DNA from: Bacteroidota bacterium
GTDB lineage: Bacteria; Bacteroidota; Bacteroidia; J057; JADKCL01
Assembly: GCA_016718825.1 (NCBI GenBank)
Contig: JADKCL010000006.1
Span: 1 to 64,000 of the forward strand
Direction of reading: 5' to 3'
Length of the DNA: 64,000 bases
The notes beneath the pieces are model-generated. The model searched no databases, was not told where the DNA came from, and worked only from the letters and a program-made list of their open reading frames with translations. This document shows positions 27,787 through 36,716 of this stretch, one piece after another; position 1 is the first letter of the stretch, and each line of letters begins with the position of its first letter. The translations under genes and the position numbers were made by a program.

Positions 27787-28884
27787 TTAATCCCAGGGCC
27801 CGGCTTGTGAGACATGCTTGAAAGACTTGCCATCAAACCGAAACAATCCGCCTGAAAAGCCAAACCAAAGCCGGCCTTTGCGGTCTTCCAGTATGCTTTG
27901 AATGGCAAAATATTTGATCAGATCATGCCTGCCGTCGATGTCCTTGAAGAAGTCGAATTGTTTCCCGTCATACCGGTAGGCGCCCAAACCCAAGGCACAC
28001 ATCCACATATCCCCCGAATTCACTTTGTACAAGGAATAGACATCGTTGCGGATGATCCCTTGTTTATCAGGGAATTGCGTAAAGGTTTTGCCGTCATAGC
28101 GGCTCACGCCACCTTCTTGGATGTATTCCGGGAAGTCGGATGTGATGGAGGAAAACCAGAAATTTCCTTGGTTGTCTTCAACGACCTTGGTCACGTTGTT
28201 GCTGCAAAGGCCATCTTCTTGGGTGAAATGTGTGAAACCGCTGCCGTCGTATTTGCAGGCGCCAAAGCCATCCCTTGCAAACCAGATATTGCCGTTTTTG
28301 TCTTCGGTGATGCTCCAGATTTTGCCAGCATTCACTTTGTAGGAGGGCTTGGCGATCAATGGGTTGGGCAGTTTAAATTCAGTGAAGGCCGTGCCATTCC
28401 ATAGAAAGACGCCTTCGGTAGTGCCGACCCAAATCTTCCCTTTGCGATCCACAAGGATTTTGGCTCCCCAGCCGCGGATTCCCTGAGCATCCGTGAAATT
28501 GGTGAACGTTTTTCCGTCGAATCTGCTTACGCCCGCGTGGGTTCCAAACCACATGTTTCCCACTGCATCTTGCGCGATTCCCGGAACGGTATTGTCCACC
28601 AAACCATCCTTCGTAGAAAAATAGGTCAGTTGTTTTCCATCATAACGCACGACGCCATCTGTGACGGTCCCGAACCAAAGATTGCCCTGTTTGTCCTCAA
28701 AGATCTCGACGATGTACTCGGAAACAGGCATCGTGTCCTTGCGCTGCGTATTCGTGGCTGCGTCCGTCGTGTTGGCCGTCGAATGCTCCGCGGTGGTGCT
28801 GGGTTTTTCTTGCGTTTTGCAGGAGTTAGCTGCAATGGCAATGAAAAGCAGGAAGAAGGAAGCGAATAGCGTGCGGTGTTTCAT
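27787..28884 (-). CDS. Seven-repeat regulator-propeller lipoprotein (paralogue 2)
   Basis: The ATG at 28884 gives MKHRTLFASFFLLFIAIAAN and a lipobox ending NSC. Seven Reg_prop repeats follow, such as NLWFGTVTDGVVRYDG, NMWFGTHAGVSRFDG and RLWFGFSGGLFRFDG, filling the rest of the 365 residues. No signalling domain is attached. It is closely related in plan to 14773 and 33582, and all three have exactly seven repeats, enough for one closed propeller. It could be a periplasmic ligand sensor or decoy whose kinase lies elsewhere. Confidence 0.85.
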   Translation of the reverse strand: MKHRTLFASFFLLFIAIAANSCKTQEKPSTTAEHSTANTTDAATNTQRKDTMPVSEYIVEIFEDKQGNLWFGTVTDGVVRYDGKQLTYFSTKDGLVDNTVPGIAQDAVGNMWFGTHAGVSRFDGKTFTNFTDAQGIRGWGAKILVDRKGKIWVGTTEGVFLWNGTAFTEFKLPNPLIAKPSYKVNAGKIWSITEDKNGNIWFARDGFGACKYDGSGFTHFTQEDGLCSNNVTKVVEDNQGNFWFSSITSDFPEYIQEGGVSRYDGKTFTQFPDKQGIIRNDVYSLYKVNSGDMWMCALGLGAYRYDGKQFDFFKDIDGRHDLIKYFAIQSILEDRKGRLWFGFSGGLFRFDGKSFKHVSQAGPWD

Positions 28885-28961
28885 TTCCCAGGCAATGTAC
28901 AACCGATTTCCAAAATAGTCGCTTGTTCGGCTTATGCCATCAACTTTGTTGCTTGCTCCCT

Positions 28962-29684
28962 TCAATTGTCCCTGCTGTCCAAATCCGCGGGTGAATCCGC
29001 ATTGCGCTTCCGAAACAACTCGATGAAAAACCCGACTTGCAAAAAGTCCCGACCGGTTTCGTCGTTGATTTTGTAGTCAAATTGGTGGAGGTAACCCAGT
29101 TGCAGCGTTGTGGCCTTCGAAGGTTTGTAGTTCAAGGCCACCAAGAATCGGTTTCTTTCGAAGTAGGGTTCCTTGTCCGTGAAAAACAGTTCGTTGCTGA
29201 GGCTGACTTGGTAGGGTTGGTAGTCATTTTTTTCCTTGCCAAATGGCAAAGACAGGCCGACACGATAGCGAAACCGGTTGCGGAAGCCGTTGCTCGTAAA
29301 GCGGAATTCGGCCCGGTAACGCTGCTCGACCTTCAATTTTCCGATGGATTGCACCAGGACAATTTGCGGCCAGAGCCGGAATTCAGCGTTGTTTTGCGGG
29401 GTGACGAAGTTGCCGCCTTCCTTGTAAGTTTGGTAACTGCCGGCTCCCAGCATCAGCTTCACCTGCTTGTGAAGCTTGTATTCGATCCCGCCTTTGTATT
29501 CGTAGTAGTGAAAATGATGGTAAAATTTCAACGAACGCAATTGGGCCTCCCCAAAAACACTCCACTTGTCGTCGTGGTGGTACTTCAAATTGAGAATATT
29601 CCAACTGCCCAATTCAAATCGTTGCGCATGGCTCCACGTGGCGGTAATCACAACCAAAACGATCAGCGGCAAACAGCGTTTCAT
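28962..29684 (-). CDS. DUF2490 family outer-membrane protein
   Basis: The 240-residue protein has a signal peptide (MKRCLPLIVLVVITATWSHA). Amphipathic beta strands are typical of DUF2490: FELGSWNILNLKYHHDDKWS, FGEAQLRSLKFYHHFHYYEY and VEQRYRAEFRFTSNGFRNRF. The family is predicted to form a small outer-membrane barrel of unknown role. Its ATG overlaps the stop of the upstream MscS gene by four bases (ATGA), so the two are one transcription unit. Confidence 0.85.
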   Translation of the reverse strand: MKRCLPLIVLVVITATWSHAQRFELGSWNILNLKYHHDDKWSVFGEAQLRSLKFYHHFHYYEYKGGIEYKLHKQVKLMLGAGSYQTYKEGGNFVTPQNNAEFRLWPQIVLVQSIGKLKVEQRYRAEFRFTSNGFRNRFRYRVGLSLPFGKEKNDYQPYQVSLSNELFFTDKEPYFERNRFLVALNYKPSKATTLQLGYLHQFDYKINDETGRDFLQVGFFIELFRKRNADSPADLDSRDN

Positions 29685-30187
29685 TGCGCTTCCTTCTTTT
29701 CAATGACCGCAATTGCCTTCTGAAAAACAATCGAATTGGGAACCGTAATGATCTCGCCCGATTTGGTCTTCAGTTGAACAAAAAAATAGGTCATTTCGGT
29801 CACTTCCCCTTCGAATGGGTAGTCTTTGTCCATCACCCGGATCGTGTCTCCCAATTTCATCGGATGGTTGAAAAACAGCATTACGCTCGATGTAATATTG
29901 GAAAGCAACGACCACTGCGCAAAAAAGGCGATTCCCAAGGCCGTCAGGATCGTACTTGCAAACACTGCAATTTCCTTTTGCTCCAGGCCCCAGATTCCGG
30001 CAATCACAACCAAAGCACCAATCAAGGCGAAAAGATTCGTCGCCTTGATGATCATCTTTCGCCTCGGCCGCTGAAGCTGTGTCTTCTTGAGGGTATTGTT
30101 GACGACGGTATTCGTGATAAAAAAGACGATCACCCAGACCGCCAACACCGCCAATGTTTCAAATATCTGTACTTCTTCCGTGCGCAT
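29681..30187 (-). CDS. Small MscS-type mechanosensitive channel
   Basis: The 168-residue protein has hydrophobic helices at about 10-30, 50-70 and 73-105. The last contains the MscS pore signature FASTILTALGIAFFAQWSLL and SNITSSVMLFF, followed by the beta domain MKLGDTIRV and ITVPNSIVFQKAI. It ends soon after that, so the C-terminal alpha/beta domain of MscS is missing, as in other short family members. Its role is release of solutes on hypo-osmotic shock, in the inner membrane. It is coupled to the DUF2490 gene by a four-base overlap. Confidence 0.9.
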   Translation of the reverse strand: MRTEEVQIFETLAVLAVWVIVFFITNTVVNNTLKKTQLQRPRRKMIIKATNLFALIGALVVIAGIWGLEQKEIAVFASTILTALGIAFFAQWSLLSNITSSVMLFFNHPMKLGDTIRVMDKDYPFEGEVTEMTYFFVQLKTKSGEIITVPNSIVFQKAIAVIEKKEAQ

Positions 30188-30889
30188 ATTTCAGTCCAAT
30201 GCAAATCAATCTTCACAACGAAGATAAGGACGGAAAGTTCCAAAGTGTACATTTTCAGGGCCTGCAAGCAGGATTTTCGTCGTTCTTCCCGACTTAGAGA
30301 CGGCATTCGGCATGTCCCCTTCAGCAGTGACGTTGCCAAGCCGATGCGAACTGCCGTAATTCTCCCTCAGCTTTCTCATCACAAGCCTTACCCCATGCGG
30401 TGTCGCTTCGTTAAAAGAATTTTGTTGTCCATTCCAGCTTCCCCTTTTCAACGAATTTGGCAATTACCAATGCCGTCATCGCCACGCCATCCTCCAATCC
30501 CATAGCGGCAAGCGTCGCTGCTCCACGTCGATGGGCGCAGCTCGGGGGCATGGCGCGGTATGCGTATGCCAGCGGTGTAACGCGTGGGCGGTGCGGGCGA
30601 GCCTGGAATTGATTGCTGTGATGCTGATCGGGTGGGATGCCTTTGGCCTGGGGGATGGGACTATTGCGGTTGGATCCGCCTGAACTAGCAGCTTTAGGTG
30701 GAAACCTCGGTCGTTTTGATGCTGGCATGCCCGAGAGCCTCCCGTACACCTCCGCGCTGCCGCAGTGTCGCCGATGTCTGTCCCTGCTTGGCGGCACTTC
30801 GCAGCTGCGTCCAACGTTGGTAGAAGGATACTTCCCCTATCGCAACGATCCGTTTTTGGTGGAGGCAGCTGCTACATAGCCTGTCATCA
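30188..30889. other. 700-bp region without an intact gene
   Basis: Several frames are open but none has continuous protein character. One segment is a tyrosine-recombinase remnant (listed separately). A minus-strand stretch ending at 30411 (GLEDGVAMTALVIAKFVEKG) also looks like a short piece of a coding sequence. The region seems to be a graveyard of mobile or accessory genes. Confidence 0.45.
30694..30768 (-). pseudogene. Tyrosine recombinase C-terminal fragment
   Basis: The minus strand reads TLRQRGGVREALGHASIKTT and then EVST and a stop. This matches the end of the XerC/integrase catalytic domain, where LGH[AS]SIKTTE.YTH contains the conserved second His region just before the catalytic Tyr. 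The Tyr position is Ser here. Nothing upstream in frame resembles the rest of an integrase. It is therefore a small relic. Confidence 0.6.
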
Positions 30890-31357
30890 CTACAAGTGGA
30901 TTAATCGTAAGTCAAGCGTTTTGGTCAAAGTGTCAACCGAAAGATCTATTGGTTCGGGATTAAATTCTCTTGGTTTTTGGGCAAACTTGAGCAGCGTGGC
31001 GTGCTCATACCAAACTCCCTTTATGTTGGAAGTATCTATGGAGCTCCAATTCGGATCGAATTGTTCAGTCAATGCGTTGAAGTCTGCTGATGTCCGTATG
31101 GTTCTCTTTAAATCTTCAAAATAGTCATTTTCAAACCGGATGTTTACATACCATGTGTAGTCAAGGTCTAATGCCCCCTCAGTATGGTGAATAGAGTCAA
31201 GTAAGACCATAAACTTTGCCGTGTCCAATTCAATGCTAGTCAAGACATGAATGTCCTGTTGAATTGCAAGTTTAGAATTATAGGGAACTTTCGTCTTTGT
31301 CGAACATGCCGTCAACGCGACAAGGCTTAACGAAGTCAGAATCAATTTTGATGTCAA
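30890..31357 (-). CDS. Putative lipoprotein of unknown function
   Basis: The frame is open to 31531, but the N-terminal stretch there overlaps a repeat-like non-coding sequence. A TTG at 31357 gives a signal with lipobox LVALTAC. The mature part (about 130 residues) includes VLTSIELDTAKFMVLLDSIH and YTWYVNIRFENDYFEDLKRT. No family was recognised. The start codon is uncertain. Confidence 0.5.
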   Translation of the reverse strand: MTSKLILTSLSLVALTACSTKTKVPYNSKLAIQQDIHVLTSIELDTAKFMVLLDSIHHTEGALDLDYTWYVNIRFENDYFEDLKRTIRTSADFNALTEQFDPNWSSIDTSNIKGVWYEHATLLKFAQKPREFNPEPIDLSVDTLTKTLDLRLIHL

Positions 31358-31379
31358 TCGCTTAGGGTTTAGTGCAGAA

Positions 31380-31430
31380 GCTACTACCACAAACGTCTTG
31401 CAGATTTGCGATAGGCGGGTTTGGTAGGAC
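31380..31430. repeat. attC-like arm C (inverted relative to A and B)
   Basis: On the minus strand the segment reads AAACCCGCCTATCGCAAATC, sharing CCCGCCTAYYGCAAAT with the right arms of elements A (165-186) and B (3843-3858). A second arm upstream (CGTGGCGGTAG, near 31490) pairs only weakly. It lies between two minus-strand small genes, as A and B do. Confidence 0.35.
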
Positions 31431-31527
31431 AAAACGGTCAACCAGCAATGAATTTGACCCCAAAAACCAAGTGTCAATTTCGAACTTCTACCGCCACGTT
31501 TTTCAGTCGAATTTAGCATAGTATTTT

Positions 31528-32073
31528 TCAATAACTGAATAATCTTATTCCGTTTAATACAAAATTTGATTGGTCGCTTTCAACAACTTCCTTATAATTT
31601 TTGAATCTTCCCTTTTCAGTGTATTCTACTAGCCTGTATTCATGAGCGAAGTCAAATGTCACATGACTTCCTATGCATTTTATCAAATTCTCTTCACTGC
31701 CTTTATAGGCGGGAATGATCTGGAAAGGAATGCTTTCTGCTGTTAAAAGGTCCTCAACCTGTCCGAAAGTAATATTCTTGTTGACCTCCAAAAACCATTT
31801 GTCAATCGTCCAGACTTTACTCTTATAATCTATCATTTCTTCATGATGGGTGCAGTCTGCTTGCAAATGGTCGTTTTGAATGCCAAAGATCAATTCGGTC
31901 TCTGTCCAATAAAAGAACTCATACCAGCCGTAGGTTATTATTTGGGTCTCTCCAAAGTCGCCAAAGCCAAATTTCTTCCCCAGTAAATTAACTACATCAG
32001 CCTTTGTAGAGCCAATGGTTATCGTCCCAAAATGCCCGGTTTTTATGAACTCCTTTAAATGTACTGTGTGCAT
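31528..32073 (-). CDS. Hypothetical 181-aa protein
   Basis: This soluble protein (ATG at 32073) begins MHTVHLKEFIKTGHFGTITI and contains GSTKADVVNLLGKKFGFGDF, then YGWYEFFYWTETELIFGIQN. The opening (a strand, a helix with G.S...V..LLG, then a strand-rich block) resembles proteins of immunity-gene arrays, but I cannot name the family. There is no signal peptide. It is AT-rich compared with the housekeeping genes nearby. Confidence 0.6.
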   Translation of the reverse strand: MHTVHLKEFIKTGHFGTITIGSTKADVVNLLGKKFGFGDFGETQIITYGWYEFFYWTETELIFGIQNDHLQADCTHHEEMIDYKSKVWTIDKWFLEVNKNITFGQVEDLLTAESIPFQIIPAYKGSEENLIKCIGSHVTFDFAHEYRLVEYTEKGRFKNYKEVVESDQSNFVLNGIRLFSY

Positions 32074-32896
32074 GAAAATGTCTGCGAACCATTGTCTAAA
32101 CGACGTCCCTTTTCAAAACAAGTTAAGCAATCTGCGCATACGATTCGGGAAACACTCGTTTTATTCTTTCCCGAATGAAGGTTGGCAGCACCGATAATGG
32201 TCCTAAACCGACAAAAAAGCCATCTAAACACGCCCAATCACCCATGCAAGCCATCAAAACCCAACTTCGATCAGCCCGGAATGCATTCTAACGCTGTTTT
32301 AGGGCACATCCGAGGAAAGATACCGGCTGCCTGAAGGTGGCGCGATGCACCACGGGGGAAATGTACGGGCCCTTTGGCAGTGACGGCGGTCACCTTCGAA
32401 GGGAAGTCCTGTCTGCCCCGAGGAATCCCAGATCCACCCCCATCGGCTGGAAATGGGCTTTTGGGTGGCTGGAAATCTGCTGGAATGCGTCGGTGGTTCC
32501 GATTTGTGCTGGAAGCAGTTCTGATCAGAGCTGGTTTGTGTTAACCCCGGGCCTTCGGCAGTATGGGTGTGAATGTGACCGTGACAGACCGCGGCATCCA
32601 CCTGAACCGAGCAAACTTCCTTTTTAGGGACATGAATTTGGTGACGAGATAAATGATGGAGTTGGAGCTGATGACATACTGGTTTTATTCCCTACGGTCC
32701 ATAGGAATGTCTCCAAGTGCTCCAATTTGAGGAAATATTTCATCCATCAAGCCACAAACGTGCAATGCCATCCTCTAAAAAATGGATAACAACAAATTTG
32801 ATTCATCCGAGCAAGAATCCGCAAGCATATTTCAACTTCGAGGTCTTTGGAAATTCCCACCTCCTGATGATTCCCCTGCACCATTCGGCAGTCAGG
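32074..32896. other. 820-bp intergenic region, no recognised gene
   Basis: Plus- and minus-strand frames of 60-100 codons exist (for example 32337-32627), but their amino acid composition (rich in Arg, Pro, Cys and Trp) is that of shadow frames. No shared repeat was found. The region probably contains degraded sequence and the promoter of the gene starting at 32073. Confidence 0.4.
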
Positions 32897-33286
32897 TCAT
32901 TTAAAATGTGTCCGGTTGATGCCCACCACTTCGCCTTTGTCTACAGCTTGTGGAATGTCCACTGCATATTTTCCGAATTTTCCCTTGATATAAATCTGGT
33001 ATTGGTCAACGGATTTCCAGTACACGACTTTGTACACGACGCCTGTTTTGCTGGCAAACTCCTTCCCAAGCCCGAATTTTGGAGAGCCGGTGTTGATGTA
33101 CATGAAGGTGCCATTGGGCAAACTTCCATACCCGATTTGCACGGTATCGGCGTTTTTGATGATGTGTGTCGTGCCATTGTAGTTTACCTCGACGGTGAGG
33201 TCTTCTTTTTCAGTCCCCTTGGAAGTTTGGGCGTTCAAAACGGAAAAGAAAGCAACTGCAATCGTGGTTAAGAGTAGTTTTTTCAT
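32897..33286 (-). CDS. Small secreted protein of unknown function
   Basis: The 129-residue protein has a clear signal peptide (MKKLLLTTIAVAFFSVLNAQ). The mature part is beta-rich and basic (EDLTVEVNYNGTTHIIKNAD, TGVVYKVVYWKSVDQYQIYI, KGKFGKYAVDIPQ). No lipobox or sorting domain is present. It is probably periplasmic. Family not recognised. Confidence 0.65.
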   Translation of the reverse strand: MKKLLLTTIAVAFFSVLNAQTSKGTEKEDLTVEVNYNGTTHIIKNADTVQIGYGSLPNGTFMYINTGSPKFGLGKEFASKTGVVYKVVYWKSVDQYQIYIKGKFGKYAVDIPQAVDKGEVVGINRTHFK

Positions 33287-33431
33287 TGTTTTTACATTTT
33301 TGGGAATTCGAACGCACGTAGCCTTTCATCCTCCTTGGCAAGGTAAATAGAAATCAGAAATCTTCAACCAAATTTCTCGCGTAGGGTTGTCATCCCTCTT
33401 CTGCGGCGGGCGAATTTTGCGCACAGTTGAC

Positions 33432-33572
33432 CTATTCCGACTTGCTGTCGGGATGCGCCAATTTTTCCACGATGCCGTTTTCTTCCAGCGCCTTGAATCT
33501 TGGTGCCAAAATGTTGGTTGCAATGCCTTCGGCTGATTCCAGAAAGTCACTGACAATCATCCCGATAAGCAT
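33432..33572 (-). pseudogene. HxlR-type transcription regulator fragment
   Basis: The minus strand reads MLIGMIVSDFLESAEGIATN and ILAPRFKALEENGIVEKLAH before a stop at 33432. This matches the winged-helix core of HxlR regulators (FLES.EGIATNIL..RL..LE..GI[IV]). The N-terminal helix and the C-terminal wing and dimer helix are missing, so only about 47 residues survive. It lies ten bases after the stop of the propeller gene. Confidence 0.65.
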
Positions 33573-33581
33573 CTCATTTTT

Positions 33582-34685
33582 CTACTTCGTCCAAGGTTCC
33601 TTGACTTTGGCATCCACAAAACCTTGCCCGTCAAAGATGCAGATTCCTTGCCAGGTTGTGCACCAAATTTGTCCTTTTTGATCCAGAAAAATGTTCTGTA
33701 CCACGTTGGTGGTCAGTCCGTTTTCGGTCGTGAAGTGGCTAAAATTGCTGCCATCGTAGCGGTACACGCCATGGCCTTCGGCAGAAAACCAAACATTCCC
33801 TTCACGGTCTTCGCAAAAGTTGTAGGCTTCTTCACCTGCAATCGTTCCATCCTGGGTGAAGTTGGTGAATGTCTTTCCATCATATTTGCTTACCCCGCCG
33901 TTAAAGGTTCCAATCCAGATATTTCCTTGTTGGTCTTCGAAAATATCGGCTGTATTGTTGTCCGTAAGGCCATTTTGGGTGGTCAAATGCGTGAATTTCC
34001 CATCCTTGTATCGGAAGATGCCATTGCCATCCGTCACGAACCACATGGCTCCATTCCTGTCTTGCAACATCTTGAAAACCAATTGATCGGACATCATCGG
34101 CTGTGGATGTTGGACAGTGATCGCTGGCAATGAAAAACGGATAAACTTCGCGCCATCAAAATGATAAACGCCTTCCATCGCCCCGACCCAAATAAGGCCG
34201 TTGTTGTCAATGGTCAAACCCCAAATTTCCATGTTCTCCCCTGACAAACCTGCTTCCTTTGCATACAATGCAAAGTTTTCACCGTCGTAGCGCAGGAGTC
34301 CGTCGGACGTTGCAAACCATAGTTTGCCTGCCTTGTCTTCGACAATTTCCATCACCCGGATATTGCGATCGACGCCTTCGATGGTCATCATTTCCAGTGC
34401 TTGCCCATTGTACCGGATAATCCCGCTCCCATTGGTTCCAAACCAATAATTCCCCTTTTTGTCTTGGTACATGGACCGGACAAACTCCCGCACCATTCCA
34501 TTCAGGTTCGTATGGATTTGCGGAAATGTGGTTGCCGATGGCAGCGGGATGAAAGGATGTTCAACGGCCTCATTTTTGACCGGCTCCTGAACCGTATTCT
34601 TTTTGACTTTTCCAGCACAAGCCGAGATTTGAAGCATCAGCAGCAACAAAATCACCCTGCCTGCCGTGGACATTTTCAGCTTCAT
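33582..34685 (-). CDS. Seven-repeat regulator-propeller lipoprotein (paralogue 3)
   Basis: The ATG at 34685 gives MKLKMSTAGRVILLLLMLQI and a lipobox ending SAC. Seven repeats follow: NYWFGTNGSGIIRYNG, KLWFATSDGLLRYDG, LIWVGAMEGVYHFDG, AMWFVTDGNGIFRYKDG, NIWIGTFNGGVSKYDG, NVWFSAEGHGVYRYDG and QIWCTTWQGICIFDG. The 367-residue protein ends directly after the seventh blade, with no kinase or DNA-binding part. It lies 400 bases downstream of the gasdermin-like gene on the same strand, but an intervening hairpin suggests a separate transcript. Confidence 0.85.
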   Translation of the reverse strand: MKLKMSTAGRVILLLLMLQISACAGKVKKNTVQEPVKNEAVEHPFIPLPSATTFPQIHTNLNGMVREFVRSMYQDKKGNYWFGTNGSGIIRYNGQALEMMTIEGVDRNIRVMEIVEDKAGKLWFATSDGLLRYDGENFALYAKEAGLSGENMEIWGLTIDNNGLIWVGAMEGVYHFDGAKFIRFSLPAITVQHPQPMMSDQLVFKMLQDRNGAMWFVTDGNGIFRYKDGKFTHLTTQNGLTDNNTADIFEDQQGNIWIGTFNGGVSKYDGKTFTNFTQDGTIAGEEAYNFCEDREGNVWFSAEGHGVYRYDGSNFSHFTTENGLTTNVVQNIFLDQKGQIWCTTWQGICIFDGQGFVDAKVKEPWTK

Positions 34686-34977
34686 CGTGCGGGTTGCAGC
34701 CCTGCTGCGCGCACCCAGCTTGTTGCGACAAGTGGTGAAACGGGTGCTTTCTTCAGCTATTGGATGGATGTCTTCTTTCATATTCAGAAGACAAGGTAAA
34801 GAAAGATTGGTTGGCTGGCAAAAAGTATGTGATTTGCTGTGGATGAGGTTTAGCGCGGGCGGGGCGGTGAAGCATGCATTGGGGGAGTCCGTGTTTTACT
34901 GCCTGATCATCGATACAATCCAAACGAATGACACAGGTTTGCGATTCGTACTTCGCTTCTTCATCCTACGGCGCGTG

Positions 34978-35009
34978 ACGGGATGCAGAATTATTTTTCT
35001 GCATCCCGT
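34978..35009. terminator. 13-bp stem-loop between gasdermin-like and propeller genes
   Basis: ACGGGATGCAGAA (34978-34990) pairs perfectly with TTCTGCATCCCGT (34997-35009) around a six-base loop. It lies about 80 bases past the minus-strand stop at 35088. No clear T-run follows on the minus strand, so it is a stem-loop of probable, not certain, terminator function. The rest of the gap 34686-35087 shows nothing else. Confidence 0.5.
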
Positions 35010-35087
35010 TCGCCTTTCTATTAATTGGGCTCTCTCAGCGACCAAGCTTACGCTATGGCCTGGCCATTCATGCTTTGTCGAATTCGA

Positions 35088-35908
35088 TTAAGCCAAAGTC
35101 CTCATAGAGCAACACTCATTCGGGTTTGTGATCGTTTTTCCGATTCCGCCACGATGCGATGCGGCAAAGAATTTACCCTTGGATTCAATCGGCTCAAAAG
35201 AAATCGTCCCGTCCTGATCCACTTGAAAGGTCGTTCCAGAAAATGCGAAAGCCAGTTGATTCTCACCCTCAAAAGAAATTTCTCTTTTGGAGCTGGATCC
35301 CACCTTCAGGCCCGCATTCACATTGCCGAGTGTATTCTTAATGGCATCAAGATCCAAGGCAAAATCCTCGCCGACTGATTTCTCAACGTTCATGGTGAAA
35401 TTGTTTGAGACGATCGTCGAATCAACAACGATACACACGGTTTCATTCTCAGCATCAAAAAACTGGGCATTTGCAGGGTTGGAGCGATTCAACTTCTTAT
35501 TGGAGAGAAAATTGCCAAGCTGTCCCAAATCAACATAATACCGCTTCACATTTTGAATGAAAATGACACTTCTTTCACTTTCTCGAATTCAGATCGAATG
35601 CTCGCACCCGAAACGCCCATTCCCTCGAGAAAGCCATCCATGATTCTGAATCCCAAATCAAAGTTAACCGTAGTCGTCTTCTTTGCAGAAACATTGGCCA
35701 TCTCGGATGTCCCAATTTCGTAGGGATAGGCCGTTGAGTCGGTCATTAGTTGTTCAATTCTACCAATGAATTTTTCATTTTTGTTGCGTTTTGCAATCGC
35801 AACTAGGGGAACAAATCTTGTTTCCGGAATCCTGATCGGGTTTGCATGGAAGGTGTCTCTCAACAACTCAAGTAACTCGTCGGAACCACATAGCTTAAAT
35901 TGTGACAT
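35088..35908 (-). CDS. Bacterial gasdermin-like pore-forming protein, one frameshift
   Basis: Two frames, 35908-35546 and 35549-35088, form one protein of about 273 residues if one base is restored at 35556-35557, where the join reads VSFSF-QN-VKRYYVDLG. The sequence order fits bacterial gasdermins. An N-terminal helix bears a Cys (MSQFKLCGSDELLELLRD), where family members have a palmitoylated Cys. Next come IRIPETRFVPL, FIGRIEQLM and MANVSAKKTTTVNFDLGFRI, then FEKVKEVSFSF, ALDLDAIKNTLGNVNAGLKV and SSSKREISFEGENQLAFAF. The last 30 residues could be the short inhibitory tail that a protease removes. Active gasdermins form giant inner-membrane pores in abortive defence. No caspase- or trypsin-like protease gene is next to it. 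Family assignment is from memory of the pattern and needs a structural check. Confidence 0.65.
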
Positions 35909-36126
35909 AATTTTTGGGGTTAAATGATTTATATTTACAACAGAAAAACACTTACAAAAAGTGTTAGCAAAAAAAATATTTCCTTTCAATGATCTCTTTA
36001 CGGCTCCTCCTGCATCGTGAGCATCTTTGACCGAAGCAGCATTATGTGTGAGCGCTGATCCTTGTCCCACGTGATCGAATCGCATGAGCTAGAAAACCTC
36101 ATGCTTAACAATCAATGTCGCAGGTT

Positions 36127-36417
36127 AAACATTATGCCTATCGGGAACTTTACCAGTGAATATTTCAAGTAATATCAAGGAGTCACCTCTATAAAATGTT
36201 CGAGGTACCAAGCCCGAAGGGCTTGATCTGTGGATAGCCCCCAGTGAAACTGGGGGTAGCAAGTATCCCCCAAAGTACCAACCCCTTCGGGGTTGGGATC
36301 TAGGAGGATCGCCTACCCCGGGCTTTGCCCGGGGCTATCCACAGTTCAAGCCCTTCGGGCTTGGAAGGTAGAATCCTGCCCCATTCTGGCTTTACTGGTC
36401 AAGTTCCTGATAAGCAT
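36127..36417. repeat. MITE-like element with nested palindromes
   Basis: Inner inverted arms of about 34 bases match almost perfectly: 36208-36241 (CCAAGCCCGAAGGGCTTGAT, CTGTGGATAGCCCC) and 36332-36365. Between them are further hairpins, such as AACCCCTTCGGGGTT and CCCCGGGCTTTGCCCGGGG. Outer arms are looser (GGGAACTTTACCAGTGA near 36142, CTTTACTGGTCAAGTTCC near 36390). No coding sequence lies inside. A second element of the same style lies at 56003-56435. The rest of the gap 35909-36716 shows no gene. Confidence 0.75.
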
Positions 36418-36716
36418 TTTAAACATTTTTCATTGAACCGGTTTTATCCGATTTGAATTCGCTTACAAGTTGTACAACAAAAATGTCTATGCAACAAAAA
36501 TGACCAAAGTCACAAGAATTCAGCCCCACTTAGGCATATACATGCGCATTCATATTAATTGGAAGAATCCCGCACGCCTTCAAACTCGGATCAATATCCG
36601 CATTGCAGGCCGTTTAACACGTCATGCAACAACGTTAGTCGACTTTTGTTCCCTTCAAAGACCACAAATCACCCTCGCGATAGCCCGCAATCCCCCGTCA
36701 GCACCGGATTCCCACA

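Noticed and set aside
30411..30797. 128-codon minus-strand gene
   Set aside because: Composition changes along the frame, and the recognisable integrase piece lies in a different frame.
33582..36085. Gasdermin operon with an adjacent protease
   Set aside because: The neighbouring gene is a propeller lipoprotein, and no caspase-like His-Cys or trypsin-like Ser motif was found within several kilobases.
36199..36373. CRISPR array or tRNA cluster in the GC-rich hairpin region
   Set aside because: The hairpins are nested inverted repeats, not direct repeats with spacers, and no tRNA cloverleaf or anticodon arm can be drawn.
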